Origin: Glycomyces sp040645615 | GTDB lineage: Bacteria; Actinomycetota; Actinomycetes; Mycobacteriales; Micromonosporaceae | DNA: 64,000 nucleotides | Direction of reading: 5' to 3' | Assembly (NCBI RefSeq): GCF_040645615.1 | Contig: NZ_JBEYYO010000006.1 | Coordinates: forward strand, 124,001 to 188,000 | Shown: positions 44,849 through 55,299 of the stretch, in pieces | Layout of the letters: every line of letters starts with the position of its first letter | Position numbering within the stretch: position 1 is the stretch's first letter | The notes under the pieces: model-generated | Told to the model about the DNA's origin: nothing | Databases searched by the model: none | Seen by the model: only the letters and a program-made list of their open reading frames with translations | Position numbers and translations under genes: made by a program

Positions 44849-45556
44849 ATGACCCGCTGGATTCCCGCCGCCGACTGGTGGGTCGAACTCGCCCTCGTCC
44901 CGGCCGCGCTCGGCACGATCTTCTGGTCGCTGTGGTACCAGGCGTACCTGTCCCCGCCCGGCGGCCAATACGGTGTGGGCGCAGGGATTCTCGCGGGGCT
45001 GTGGTTCATCGTGTTCTGCCTGGTCGACATCCAGCGCTTCCGCCACCGCGCCGCGATCCTCCTCATCGTCCCGCTCGCGCTCCCGGTCGGCCTGGCATGG
45101 TCGGCAGTGGACGATCTGGCCATGTATCAGCGCGGCGTGGTCGAAGACTGCCCGGTGAGCGACGAGTACACCTACCAGGTCTCGAACAAGTTCGGCACCC
45201 ACTGGGAGACCAGGTACATATTGGACTGCGAACAGGGCGAGGCCGAGGTCACCTTCGCCGCGGCGGCCCCGGAGGAGTCGTACGACACCGATGGGGAATC
45301 CGACTACGACCTCGACAGTGATTACGACAATGACTACGACTGGGATTCGGGCTACGACGCCGAGTACACCTGGGACGACGGCCCCACGTCCTATGAGGTC
45401 GAATACGACCCCCTCGGCATCCTGAAGGCCCGCACCGGCGACTACATGAGCGAAGGCGACAAGAACCCGGCGGGTGCGCTTTACTTCGCGGGCTTCCTCG
45501 CCTTGGCCGCGATCGGGGTGCGCCTATACGCGGTCCACGCCAGGGAACACGGCTGA
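44849..45556 (+). CDS. Membrane protein with an acidic Tyr-Asp tract
   Basis: A 235-residue protein with three N-terminal transmembrane helices (ELALVPAALGTIFWSLWYQA, GVGAGILAGLWFIVFCLVDI, AILLIVPLALPVGLAWSA), an exterior region with two Cys and a striking low-complexity acidic run (SDYDLDSDYDNDYDWDSGYD), and a final C-terminal helix (ALYFAGFLALAAIGVRLYA). No family recognised. The acidic tract could bind cations or be disordered. Confidence 0.65.
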   Translation: MTRWIPAADWWVELALVPAALGTIFWSLWYQAYLSPPGGQYGVGAGILAGLWFIVFCLVDIQRFRHRAAILLIVPLALPVGLAWSAVDDLAMYQRGVVEDCPVSDEYTYQVSNKFGTHWETRYILDCEQGEAEVTFAAAAPEESYDTDGESDYDLDSDYDNDYDWDSGYDAEYTWDDGPTSYEVEYDPLGILKARTGDYMSEGDKNPAGALYFAGFLALAAIGVRLYAVHAREHG

Positions 45557-45690
45557 GAGACCCGGCATCCATCTGGGTGCTCGGGTGTCAGGAGCGTCGT
45601 GCGTTCCCACCCGGCCCTCCATGACGCGGGTGCGGGCGCCTGGATCGCCGCCTTCCGCCTGCCGGACCGGCCGCCTGGCACAATACGCCC

Positions 45691-46227
45691 GTGCCCATCA
45701 CCATCGCCCACCTTCGCGACCAGCTCGACGCCTATCTCGAACGCTGGCCAGGCGACGCCGCCGAGATCGCCCCGCTCCTCGCGCTCGACTCGCCGGCGGG
45801 CTTCGACCGCGCCACGATGCCCGGCCACGTCACGGCCTCGGCGATCGTCCTCAACCCCTCCGGCGAGGTGCTCCTCATCCACCACAAGGCGATCGGCCGC
45901 TGGTTCCAGCCCGGCGGCCATCTCGACCCCGCCGACCCCACCCTCCCGGCCGCCGCGCGCCGCGAAGCCGCCGAGGAAACCGGCATCGCCCCGGCCGACC
46001 TCCACCTGGCCGACCCCGCCCCGATCCACATCGACATCCACCCCATCCCCGCCAACCCCCGCAAACACGAAGGCCCCCACCACCACTACGACATCCGCTA
46101 CGCCTTCCACACCCCTACAGCCACTCTCAATCCCAACAAACGAGAAGTCCTAGCGGCCGAATGGCGCCCACCAACCGACCTCGACAACCCCGCCTTCGTC
46201 AAGCGAGTCCAGGCCATCCGGGGCTAG
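45691..46227 (+). CDS. Nudix hydrolase
   Basis: A 178-residue Nudix-fold hydrolase. Its box reads GGHLDPADPTLPAAARREAAEETGI, with the REAAEE metal-binding helix intact. The C-terminal part (HHHYDIRYAFHT and EVLAAEWRP) matches actinobacterial Nudix proteins of unspecified nucleotide substrate. The start is GTG. It ends in CTAG shared with the convergent ARPP-2-like gene. Confidence 0.85.
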   Translation: MPITIAHLRDQLDAYLERWPGDAAEIAPLLALDSPAGFDRATMPGHVTASAIVLNPSGEVLLIHHKAIGRWFQPGGHLDPADPTLPAAARREAAEETGIAPADLHLADPAPIHIDIHPIPANPRKHEGPHHHYDIRYAFHTPTATLNPNKREVLAAEWRPPTDLDNPAFVKRVQAIRG

Positions 46228-47333
46228 TACGCCTGGACCGCGCGGTAGTGGTCGACGATGTGCTGCTGGAGCAGCTCGCCGAACCCGGCCTGGTGGATGC
46301 GCGCGGCGAGCGCCCCGGGTTCGAGCCGGAGTGACGCAGCGGTCGCCTCCAGGTGCCACTGGTGCTCGGCGAGCGCGTCGAGCAGCCGGGCGCGGCGAAG
46401 CTGCGTCTCCGACAGCCGGTACGACCGGAGGTAGGCGAGCGTGCCGTCCTCATGCGTGATCGCCTCGCCCACATGGCCTTCCGGACGCATCAGGTCCGTG
46501 GGCCTGAACCCGTGCAGCGCGTACTCGCCCATCCGATACTGCTCGTGGAACCGGCTTGCGGCCCCGATCAGCCCGGCCGCCATCGTCGCGTCGTGGAAGG
46601 CCGCCCACTCGGCCTCGGCGGTCGCGACCCGTGCCCGCAGTTCCTCCACTGTGGTCACCGACGACTCGTCGATCCGGGCCTCGAACTCGCCGACCGCCCG
46701 GTGCGTCAGCGCATAGCGATAGATCAGTTCGCTGTAGTGGTCCTCGATCAATGTCGCGTGCAACGCCCGGTAGTCGTCGGGATGCGGCGTGACCAGCACC
46801 CCCGCGAGGGCGTCGGCGGTGTACACCAGCACCCCGCACTGCCCGGGGTAGATCTCGAAGACGCGCAGCGCCTCCCGCAGACCGGTCATGTCCTCACCCG
46901 TACGGCGCGGCGTCTCAGCATTCGGCAGTCCGCGCCTGAACGCCTCCGGTCGCCATGCGGGCCAAGCGATCTCGGGCGACATGAACGTCAGCGGCAGGTA
47001 CGACTCCAGCGCCACGCGGTGCGGTACGAACCGCACCCGGGTGCGGCGGCCGAGCTTCGTCGGCGGCTTCCGCGAACGCCGCACCGTGTTGGCGGCCATC
47101 TGGAGTGCGCTCCCGTACGCGGGCACGGCGGTGCCGTCGCCGGTCCATTCGGCGATGAGGCCGTGCGGCGCATACCAGCAGCCGCGCATCTTCTCGTACA
47201 CAATGGAATCCCGTGCCGCCGGGTGCAGCCGCAGCGACTCGATCGGCTCGGGCCGCACCAGCGGCACCAACCGGATCCCGCCCCACACCTGGCCGGGGCG
47301 CGTCTTGAGGCCCGTGAACGTCAACCGCGTCAT
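46224..47333 (-). CDS. ARPP-2-like conserved protein with C-terminal Fis-like helix-turn-helix
   Basis: A 369-residue conserved actinobacterial protein starting LTFTGLKTRPGQVWGGIRLVPLVR; this and VFEIYPGQCGVLVYTADAL match, from memory, proteins annotated with the ARPP-2 domain. The middle is mixed alpha/beta. The last ~50 residues (LAEHQWHLEATAASLRLEPGALAARIHQAGF) look like a Fis-type helix-turn-helix with a W/L-TA-L pattern. Its ATG overlaps the TGA of the vWA gene (ATGA), so the two are translated together. No biochemical function is known to me. Candidate partner or regulator of a Ro60-like RNA-binding ring. Confidence 0.7.
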   Translation of the reverse strand: MTRLTFTGLKTRPGQVWGGIRLVPLVRPEPIESLRLHPAARDSIVYEKMRGCWYAPHGLIAEWTGDGTAVPAYGSALQMAANTVRRSRKPPTKLGRRTRVRFVPHRVALESYLPLTFMSPEIAWPAWRPEAFRRGLPNAETPRRTGEDMTGLREALRVFEIYPGQCGVLVYTADALAGVLVTPHPDDYRALHATLIEDHYSELIYRYALTHRAVGEFEARIDESSVTTVEELRARVATAEAEWAAFHDATMAAGLIGAASRFHEQYRMGEYALHGFRPTDLMRPEGHVGEAITHEDGTLAYLRSYRLSETQLRRARLLDALAEHQWHLEATAASLRLEPGALAARIHQAGFGELLQQHIVDHYRAVQAY

Positions 47334-48781
47334 GCGTCCTCCTCGGCGAGCCGCCGTTCGACGCGCGCGTCGATGTGCGACCGCAGCTCGTCGAGCCCGG
47401 CCCGACCGGCCGCGAACCGCGCGAACGCCACCAGCTCGGGCAGGTCCTCCGCGTCCCGAATCCCCGCGGTCGGCGTCGCCGCGTCGAAGGACCGCACCTG
47501 AAGACCCGCAGCGTCGAACACCGGGTTCAGGTGCACCACGGTCGTCGCGCCGTCAGGGTCGAGCCGCTCGCGCCACACGCGCAGCACTTCGGCGGCCATC
47601 CCGGCGGGCGCGTTGTCCCACCCGTCCGATACCACCACCACGAGCTCCGGTCGGGCCTCGAGCCCGTCGAGGAGACCCTGCCCGAGCGCGGTGACGCCCC
47701 GCGGCACCACGGTCAGCGCGTCCTCGCGCTCCGACAGCCAATGCGGTCGATAGTCCCCGGAGAGGCTTTCGAGCAGGAAGTGCACCGCGAGCGCCACCAC
47801 CAGCGGCCTGCGCCGCTTCTCGTCCGACCCGCTCGACGAATAGCTGTCGTCCAGCACCGAGGCCACCGGCCCCCAGGTCCCGGCCCGGTCGCCCGCGACG
47901 CGGGCCGCGGCACCGCGAAGCGCGCCGGTCAACTCCGAGCGGCGCTCCTCGCGTTCGGGCACCGGCAGTGCCAGCACATACGCGGCCAACCGCGTCAACG
48001 GCATCCGACCCAGATCGGCCTCGTCGGCGGCGATGCCCGCACCGGTGCGGAGCGCGCTGCGCTGAAGCCGCAACCGTTCACCCCGAGTGAGCCGCGGTTC
48101 GATCCGCTTCAAGAACTCGGCCCGCGTGATCCGGTGCTTCGCGGCCAGTCCCTCGGCCACCGTGTACGGCAGCTCAAACACCGCCGACCGGTCGAAGTGC
48201 GCGCGCCGCCAAGTCTCGAACAACGGCGTGGCGTACCGGCCGACCGACATGGGCGCGAACAGGAACCGCTCCAACTCGGCGCCCTCGGACCCGCCGAAGC
48301 CGTCCACGGCCAGGTGCGCGTGCCGCACCGCCCGCTTGAACCCGGCCCGGTACTTCACGGCCTCGAACGCCAGATGCTCGCGGCCCCGGAGCCATTCGCG
48401 CATCACCGCCCGGGTCCGCCGGTTGTTGACGCCCTCCCGCTGCAACGCGGTGAACAGCCGGTACACCCGCTGCGGCGCCATCCTTCGCAGCGTGACGCGG
48501 ATGAGGCGGCCTTCGCGTTCGCGCTGCGCAGCAGTCGCCTCGCGGCCCGAGTGCAGCAGCGCGGCGATGATCGCGGCCGCGTTGAAGTCGTTGACGCCGA
48601 GCGCGAGCGTCGCCGCGTACAGGTCCCGGTAGTTCACCCGCATGTACTCGTGCAGGAACTCGATCGACCACTGCTGGAGGCCGTCGCCCGAATGGAACTC
48701 GCGCTGGCCGGTCGAGGTGATCGCGGCGTTGACGAACAGCAGCGTGTCCTCGGCGGCGACGCGGTCGGCGGCGGTGTCCAT
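47330..48781 (-). CDS. Ro60/TROVE-like helical-repeat plus vWA protein
   Basis: A 483-residue protein in two parts. Residues 1-~300 are all-helical and Arg-rich (RLIRVTLRRMAPQRVYRLFTALQREG, AVKYRAGFKRAVRHAHLAVDGFGG), reminiscent of the TROVE ring of Ro60/Rsr proteins that hold Y-type RNAs. Residues ~300-483 form a von Willebrand A domain with a complete-looking MIDAS: D311-D-S313-Y-S315, Thr364 and Asp386 in VVVSDGWDN. It is co-translated with the ARPP-2-like gene. A role in RNA quality control or a conflict system is inferred from architecture only. Confidence 0.7.
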   Translation of the reverse strand: MDTAADRVAAEDTLLFVNAAITSTGQREFHSGDGLQQWSIEFLHEYMRVNYRDLYAATLALGVNDFNAAAIIAALLHSGREATAAQREREGRLIRVTLRRMAPQRVYRLFTALQREGVNNRRTRAVMREWLRGREHLAFEAVKYRAGFKRAVRHAHLAVDGFGGSEGAELERFLFAPMSVGRYATPLFETWRRAHFDRSAVFELPYTVAEGLAAKHRITRAEFLKRIEPRLTRGERLRLQRSALRTGAGIAADEADLGRMPLTRLAAYVLALPVPEREERRSELTGALRGAAARVAGDRAGTWGPVASVLDDSYSSSGSDEKRRRPLVVALAVHFLLESLSGDYRPHWLSEREDALTVVPRGVTALGQGLLDGLEARPELVVVVSDGWDNAPAGMAAEVLRVWRERLDPDGATTVVHLNPVFDAAGLQVRSFDAATPTAGIRDAEDLPELVAFARFAAGRAGLDELRSHIDARVERRLAEEDA

Positions 48782-48918
48782 GACGGGGCTCTCGGGGTGA
48801 GGGGAACGGGGCGCCGACCGGGGAATGATGGAGCGAAGGCGAACTGACGCTTACAAAACGGATCCGGAAATCGCACCTGAGTCCCGCGGTCGGCCGCCTC
48901 ACCTTAACCGCGGGCGAT

Positions 48919-48948
48919 GCCCGGCCGCCAGTGTGATTGCGGCCGGGC
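48919..48948 (-). terminator. Terminator of hmgA
   Basis: A 10-bp perfect stem (GCCCGGCCGC and complement) with a 10-nt loop, just past the hmgA stop and ahead of the vWA gene on the same strand, so it separates the two transcripts. Confidence 0.65.
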
Positions 48949-48956
48949 ACCGGTGC

Positions 48957-50129
48957 CTAGCGGTTCCAGGTCCAGGCGTATTCGGGGTCTTCGGCGTCGA
49001 GGGCGCTTTGGCAGAGTTCGAGGGGGCGGAAGGTGTCGACCATGACGGCGAGTTCGTCGAAGGCTTCGGCGCCGATGGAGCGTTCGGCGGCGCCCGGCTG
49101 GGGGCCGTGGGTGAAGCCGGAGGGGTGGAGGGAGATCGAGCCCTGCTCGATGCCCGAGCCGCGGCGGGCCTCGTAGTCGCCGCCGCAGTAGAACATGACC
49201 TCGTCGGAGTCGACGTTGTGGTGGTTGTAGGGCACCGGGATCGCGTCCGGGTGGTAGTCCACTTTGCGCGGCACGAAGTTGCAGATCACGAAGTTCGGGC
49301 CCTGGAACACCTGGTGCGCGGGCGGGGGCTGGTGGATGCGGCCGGTGATCGGCTCGTAGTCGTGGATCGAGAACACCCACGGGTACAGGCACCCGTCCCA
49401 GCCGACGACGTCGAACGGGTGGTGCGCGTAGGTGAACTTCGTCCACAGGGTCGCCGAGCCGCGCCCGCGGTGCTGGACGTACACCTCCACGTCCTCGCCC
49501 TCGACCAGCAGCGGCTCGGTGGGGCTGCGCAGGTCGCGCTCGCAGTACGGGGAGTGCTCCAGGAACTGGCCGCGCACCGACAGGTACCGCTTGGGCGGGG
49601 TGATGTGCCCGGTGGACTCGACGACGAGGGTCCGCAGCGGCTCGTCGCCGGTCGGGACCACCCGGTAGATCGTGGACATCGGCATGATCAGGTAGTCGCC
49701 GCTCGAGATGTCGATCGCCCCGAACGAGGTCTCCACAGTGGCCGAACCGGCTTCGACGTAGATGCATTCGTCGCCGATCGCGTTGCGGTACAGCGGCGAA
49801 GGACGGTCGGCGACCGCATAGGAAATGCGACAGTCCGAATTGGACAGCAGGTGGTTGCGTCCGAAGATCGCGTCCCCGGCGGCGTCGAGCTTGTGGGTGC
49901 GGAAGTGCCGCGGCTTGAGCGGGTGGTTCGCCACCGGCTCGGCCCTCTCGGGCCGGTGCTCGGTGCTGGAGCTGATCGCGGTGGGAGCGAAGCGGTGGTA
50001 GAGCAGCGAGGAGTCGGAGGAGAACCCCTCCTGGCCCATCAGCTCCTCGGAGTACAGGCTTCCGTCGCCTTGGCGAAACTGCGTGTGTCGCTTGTCGGGG
50101 ATCTGCCCGACCGAACGGTAGAACGGCAC
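48957..50129 (-). CDS. hmgA: Homogentisate 1,2-dioxygenase
   Basis: A 390-residue cupin-type dioxygenase that opens homogentisate to maleylacetoacetate in tyrosine catabolism. Recognisable HmgA segments are DECIYVEAGSATVETSFG, WTKFTYAHHPFDVVGWDGCLYPWVFSIHDYEP, YNHHNVDSDEVMFYCGGDYEARRG and SLHPSGFTHGPQPG, with the His/Glu iron ligands. The GTG at 50129 has GAAGGAG 5 nt upstream; upstream open frame has no similarity. Divergent from the fahA operon, which uses its product. Confidence 0.92.
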   Translation of the reverse strand: MPFYRSVGQIPDKRHTQFRQGDGSLYSEELMGQEGFSSDSSLLYHRFAPTAISSSTEHRPERAEPVANHPLKPRHFRTHKLDAAGDAIFGRNHLLSNSDCRISYAVADRPSPLYRNAIGDECIYVEAGSATVETSFGAIDISSGDYLIMPMSTIYRVVPTGDEPLRTLVVESTGHITPPKRYLSVRGQFLEHSPYCERDLRSPTEPLLVEGEDVEVYVQHRGRGSATLWTKFTYAHHPFDVVGWDGCLYPWVFSIHDYEPITGRIHQPPPAHQVFQGPNFVICNFVPRKVDYHPDAIPVPYNHHNVDSDEVMFYCGGDYEARRGSGIEQGSISLHPSGFTHGPQPGAAERSIGAEAFDELAVMVDTFRPLELCQSALDAEDPEYAWTWNR

Positions 50130-50353
50130 GTCGACTCCTTCGTCGGTTCGCGCGCGGGCCGAGGGTGTGGCCCCTGACGCGGTGGCTATACCAATTTGCG
50201 GCTCGCAAGCGTCGCCGAGCCTGCCCCGAGGATAACCGTCCCGCCGTTCGATTTCGACCGCTCCGCGCACCCGCGCGCACGCATCGGGCCGCTTCGCGCA
50301 CCGCGTGCGCGGACCGGTGGACCCGAGCCGCCGCGCGCCCTTAGGCTCTGGGC

Positions 50354-51141
50354 ATGGTTGAAGCGATCCCCGCGGTGCTGCGGGGCCTGATCGACGACGC
50401 GGCGCTCTTCCCACCAGGAAACGCGCCCCTCGAAGCGGCCGTCCCCGCCCACCGCGGGTACCGCCAGTCCTGGTTCGCCCCGATGATCGGACCGCTCCTG
50501 GTCCCGCAGTCCCGCCTCGGCGACCTGCACCCGCGCGAAGAACTGCGCATCGGCGTCATCGTCGACGGCGACCTCGAACGCGTCCCCGCCGACGTGGCCG
50601 CTCTCGACCCGCGCGTCACCGTCGCGCACTACGAGTCGCGCCACCCCCTCGACCGGCTCGCCGAGCACGCCCCCGCGTGGGGCCGCCCGGTCTACGCCGA
50701 GATCCCCTTCGACGAGGCCGCCGTCGAAGCGGTCCGCCCCACCGGCTTCACCCCGAAGTTCCGCACCGGCGGGCTCACCGCCGAAGCGTTCCCGCCGCCC
50801 GAGGCGCTCGCGGCCGCGATCCGCGCCTGCCGCCGCGGCGGTCTCCACTTCAAACTCACCGCCGGACTCCACAACGCCGTGCGCCACCGCGACCCGCGGA
50901 CCGGTTTCGACCACCACGGCTTCCTGAACGTGCTGGTCGCAGTCGACGAGGCCGAGAGCAACGCCTCGCTCGACCAGGTCACCGAGACCCTCGCGTCCAC
51001 CGACGCCGAAGGCCTCGCCGCCCGCGCCAAGCGGTTCCTCCACCGGCCCCGCGCCCTGTGGACCGCGTACGGCTCGTGCAGCGTGGACGAACCCATCGAC
51101 GACCTCATCGCACTCGGCCTCCTGCACCGAGGGGAGCAATC

Positions 51142-51145
<4 letters not shown>
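50354..51145 (+). CDS. Conserved protein coupled to fumarylacetoacetase
   Basis: A 263-residue soluble protein that I cannot assign to a named family. The C-terminal half has PKFRTGGLTAEAFPPPEALAAAI, LHFKLTAGLHNAVRH and GFDHHGFLNVLVA, which look like beta-alpha barrel strands with conserved Lys, His and Arg. Its stop overlaps the fahA start (ATGA). Because the locus has no glutathione-type maleylacetoacetate isomerase, this protein is a candidate for that missing step; that is inference from context. It starts at the ATG at 50354, with no strong ribosome site. Confidence 0.75.
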
Positions 51146-52365
<1,220 letters not shown>

Positions 52366-52430
52366 GACCCTCGCGCACCCGGGCCTCGTTCCCGCTCGGG
52401 TGCGCGCGATCGCTGTGGGAGGATCACCGC

Positions 52431-53471
52431 GTGTTCCCAGACCCGCGCATCGTCGTCTCGACGGCCGAAGAGTCCCTTCCCCTCGCCATTCGCGAACTCG
52501 AACTCGACTTCGGGCCCGAAGCGAAGGTGGAGGCCATCGGCCCCGAGATGGCCGTCGTCACCGCCCCGAGCCTCTCCGCCCAGGAGGTCGCCGACCGCTG
52601 CGAGGCCGCGCCGCTGGTCTTCCCGCGCCACCTGACGGTCGAGGTCGCGCTCCTGGACGCGGACGCCGACCTCGACCGGATCGCCGCGGCCGCCCTCGCG
52701 GCCGTCCGCGAGGCCGCTCTCCCGCCCTCGCTCGCCCTCCAAGTTTGGGTCAGCGGCCCCTCCTCCTACGAGTTCGGCCCCGCCGCCGTCTTCGGCGCGA
52801 TCGCCGCCGAGCTCGACGCCGCCGGGTACGCCGTCGCCAGGTCCGGCCGCCGCCACGTCCTCTCCTGCTGCCTCACGCCGCGAGGGATCCTGTTGGGCCT
52901 CAACGAGACCCGCGACAGCCTCAGCGACTGGCCCGGCGGCGGCGTGCGCCTCTCCAAGAGCCGCGACCAGATCTCCCGCGCCGAGTTCAAACTCGAAGAG
53001 GCGCTCACCGAGTTCGGCCTCGACCTGCCCGCGGGCGGCAACGCGCTCGACCTCGGGGCCGCCCCCGGCGGCTGGACCCGGATCCTGCGCCGCCGCGGCC
53101 TCCGCGTCTGGGCCGTCGACCCCGGCGACCTGGACGAACGCCTCGCCCGCGACGGCCAGATCAAGCACCTCAAGGTCACCGCCGGGCGCTTCCTCCACAG
53201 CAACCGCACCGTGTTCGACGTGGCCGTCAACGACATGCGCATGGACCCCAAGCTCAGCTGCGAGCTCATGGTCCGCGTCGCCGCGCACCTCGCGCCCGGC
53301 GCTCTGGCGGTCGTGACCCTCAAGACCGGCTCCCGCGAGGTCCTCGCCACGGTCAAGGCCTGCCTGGAGATCCTCACCGGGCCCTACGAGATCCTGCACG
53401 CCCGCCAGCTCCGCCACAACCGCCACGAGATCACCGTGGTCGCCCGCAGGACCGACGCCCCGGCCGACTAG
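52431..53471 (+). CDS. RlmM/FtsJ-like RNA 2'-O-methyltransferase
   Basis: A 346-residue Rossmann methyltransferase. The N-terminal ~150 residues resemble a THUMP-like RNA-binding module. The catalytic domain has Lys in RLSKSRDQISRAEFKL, the SAM motif LDLGAAPGGWT, Asp in VAVNDMRMDP, Lys in VVTLKTG and Glu in NRHEITVV, that is the full K-D-K-E tetrad of RrmJ/RlmM 2'-O methylases. The GTG at 52431 has GGGAGGA 7 nt upstream. The target (a 23S rRNA cytidine in RlmM) is not certain. Convergent with the AsnC-type gene, sharing CTAG. Confidence 0.88.
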   Translation: MFPDPRIVVSTAEESLPLAIRELELDFGPEAKVEAIGPEMAVVTAPSLSAQEVADRCEAAPLVFPRHLTVEVALLDADADLDRIAAAALAAVREAALPPSLALQVWVSGPSSYEFGPAAVFGAIAAELDAAGYAVARSGRRHVLSCCLTPRGILLGLNETRDSLSDWPGGGVRLSKSRDQISRAEFKLEEALTEFGLDLPAGGNALDLGAAPGGWTRILRRRGLRVWAVDPGDLDERLARDGQIKHLKVTAGRFLHSNRTVFDVAVNDMRMDPKLSCELMVRVAAHLAPGALAVVTLKTGSREVLATVKACLEILTGPYEILHARQLRHNRHEITVVARRTDAPAD

Positions 53472-53950
53472 GCCCCGACGGCGCGTTTGACCAGCGGAAG
53501 CGTCCGGTAGGGGATCTGCTCGACCAGGGCCACGACCGTGGAGGCCCGCAGGATGCCGTCGGCCGCCAAGACCCTGTCGATCACGCTTTGCAGCTCGGCG
53601 TTGGTGCGCGCGACGATCCGGCAGAGCATGTCGCCGGTGCCGGTGACCGTGTGGGCCTCCAGGACCTCCGGGATGTGCCCGAGCCCGCGGGCCACGCTCT
53701 CGTGGCCCACGGCCTGGCGCAGTTCGAGCGTGACGAAGGCCGTCACGGGGTACCCCAGGGCCGCGGGGTCGATCCGCGGGCCGAAGTCGCGGACCACGCC
53801 GCGCGAAGCGAGCTTGTCGAGCCGGGCCTGGACCGTGCCGCGCGCGACGCCAAGGCGCCTGGAGCATTCGAGGACGCCGATGCGCGGTTCGGCGTCGAGG
53901 AGTTCGATGAGTCGGGCGTCGAGGGCGTCGACCTGCGAGAGACTGGTCAT
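53468..53950 (-). CDS. Lrp/AsnC-family regulator of hppD
   Basis: A 160-residue feast/famine regulator with an N-terminal helix-turn-helix (LDARLIELLDAEPRIGVLECSRRLGVARGTVQARLDKL) and a C-terminal RAM ligand domain (GTGDMLCRIVARTNAELQSVIDRVL). Divergent from hppD, so it probably controls tyrosine catabolism in response to an amino acid. No ribosome site; TAGACT (53958-53963, minus strand) ends 7 nt before the ATG, indicating a leaderless transcript. Confidence 0.9.
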   Translation of the reverse strand: MTSLSQVDALDARLIELLDAEPRIGVLECSRRLGVARGTVQARLDKLASRGVVRDFGPRIDPAALGYPVTAFVTLELRQAVGHESVARGLGHIPEVLEAHTVTGTGDMLCRIVARTNAELQSVIDRVLAADGILRASTVVALVEQIPYRTLPLVKRAVGA

Positions 53951-54112
53951 GTTGTCCAGTCTAATCCGCGATTCGTTGGCATATTCGCGCAAGTTGCGCA
54001 GCATTCCGAGGTCTGCTTGCCCAGTGCCGGAATCTGAACAATGATCAAGCCCACAGTCCGTGGCACGGCGAGACCCGCCGGCCGCGCCGGTCCGCGACCC
54101 GAGGAGGCCGTC

Positions 54113-55288
54113 ATGGTCGACACCACCAGCCGCAACGACACCCCCGAGACCGACCCGAGTCTCGTGGGCGAGGTGGAGCACGACATCCGCCAGGACGCCT
54201 TCCCGATCAAGGGCTGGGACCACGTGCGCTACTACGTGGGCAACGCCCGCCAGGCCGCCCACTACTACTCGACCGCGTTCGGCATGACCCTCTTCGCCTA
54301 CCGCGGCCCCGAGCAGGGCTTCCGCGAGCACGCCGAGTACGCGCTCAAGTCCGGCGGCGTCACGTTCGTCCTCGCCGGCGGCGTCACCGCCGAGTCCGAG
54401 GCCTCCGAGCACTACGCCCGCCACGGCGACGGCGTCATCGAGGTCGCCCTCGAAGTGCCCGATGTGGACGCGAACTACAAGCACGCGATTGCCCAGGGCG
54501 CCATCGCGATCGAGGAGCCGCACGACCTCACCGACGAGCACGGCACGATCCGCCGCGCCGTCATCGGCACCTACGGCGAGACCCGGAACGTGCTCATCGA
54601 CCGCTCGAAGTACACCGGCCCGTTCCTGCCCGGGTTCGTCAAAGCCGAGCCCATGGTCACCCCGCCCGAGAAGCGCTTCTTCCAGGCGATCGACCACATC
54701 GTCGGCAACGTCGAGCTCGGCAAGATGCGCGAGTGGGTCGGCTACTACGAGCGCGTCATGGGCTTCACCAACATCGTCGAGTTCGTCGAGGACGCCATCG
54801 CCACCGAGTACTCCGCGCTCATGAGCAAGGTCGTGGCCAACGGCAACCGCAAGATCAAGTTCCCGATCAACGAGCCCGCCGAAGGCAAGAAGAAGTCCCA
54901 GATCGACGAGTACCTGGAGTTCTACGGCGGCCCCGGCGTCCAGCACATCGCGCTGGCCACCAACGACATCCTCGCCGCGGTCGACGCGATGCGCGAGAGG
55001 GGCATCGAGTTCCTGGAGGCCCCGGACGCCTACTACGAGGACCCCGAGATGCGCGCACGCATCGGCACCGTCCGCGTCCCGATCGAGGAGCTCCAGAAGC
55101 GGCGAGTCCTGGTGGACCGTGACGAGGACGGCTATATGCTCCAGATCTTCACCAAGCCGCAGCAGGACCGCCCCACGATGTTCTACGAGATCATCGAGCG
55201 GCACGGCTCGCTGAGCTTCGGCAAGGGCAACTTCAAGGCCCTGTTCGAGGCCTTGGAGAAGGAGCAGGAGAAGCGCGGAAACCTGTGA
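54113..55288 (+). CDS. hppD: 4-Hydroxyphenylpyruvate dioxygenase
   Basis: A 391-residue HPPD converting 4-hydroxyphenylpyruvate to homogentisate. Two vicinal-oxygen-chelate halves; iron ligands are His in AIDHIVGNV, His in GVQHIALAT and Glu in TMFYEIIERHG. The C-terminal LLQIFTKP-type segment reads MLQIFTKPQQDRPT. GGAGG precedes the ATG at 54113; the open frame reaches back to 54041 but that part is unlike the family. The 162-bp space to the AsnC-type gene holds the divergent promoters. The hutU gene follows almost directly. Confidence 0.96.
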   Translation: MVDTTSRNDTPETDPSLVGEVEHDIRQDAFPIKGWDHVRYYVGNARQAAHYYSTAFGMTLFAYRGPEQGFREHAEYALKSGGVTFVLAGGVTAESEASEHYARHGDGVIEVALEVPDVDANYKHAIAQGAIAIEEPHDLTDEHGTIRRAVIGTYGETRNVLIDRSKYTGPFLPGFVKAEPMVTPPEKRFFQAIDHIVGNVELGKMREWVGYYERVMGFTNIVEFVEDAIATEYSALMSKVVANGNRKIKFPINEPAEGKKKSQIDEYLEFYGGPGVQHIALATNDILAAVDAMRERGIEFLEAPDAYYEDPEMRARIGTVRVPIEELQKRRVLVDRDEDGYMLQIFTKPQQDRPTMFYEIIERHGSLSFGKGNFKALFEALEKEQEKRGNL

Positions 55289-55299
55289 CGGGGAGCCAC

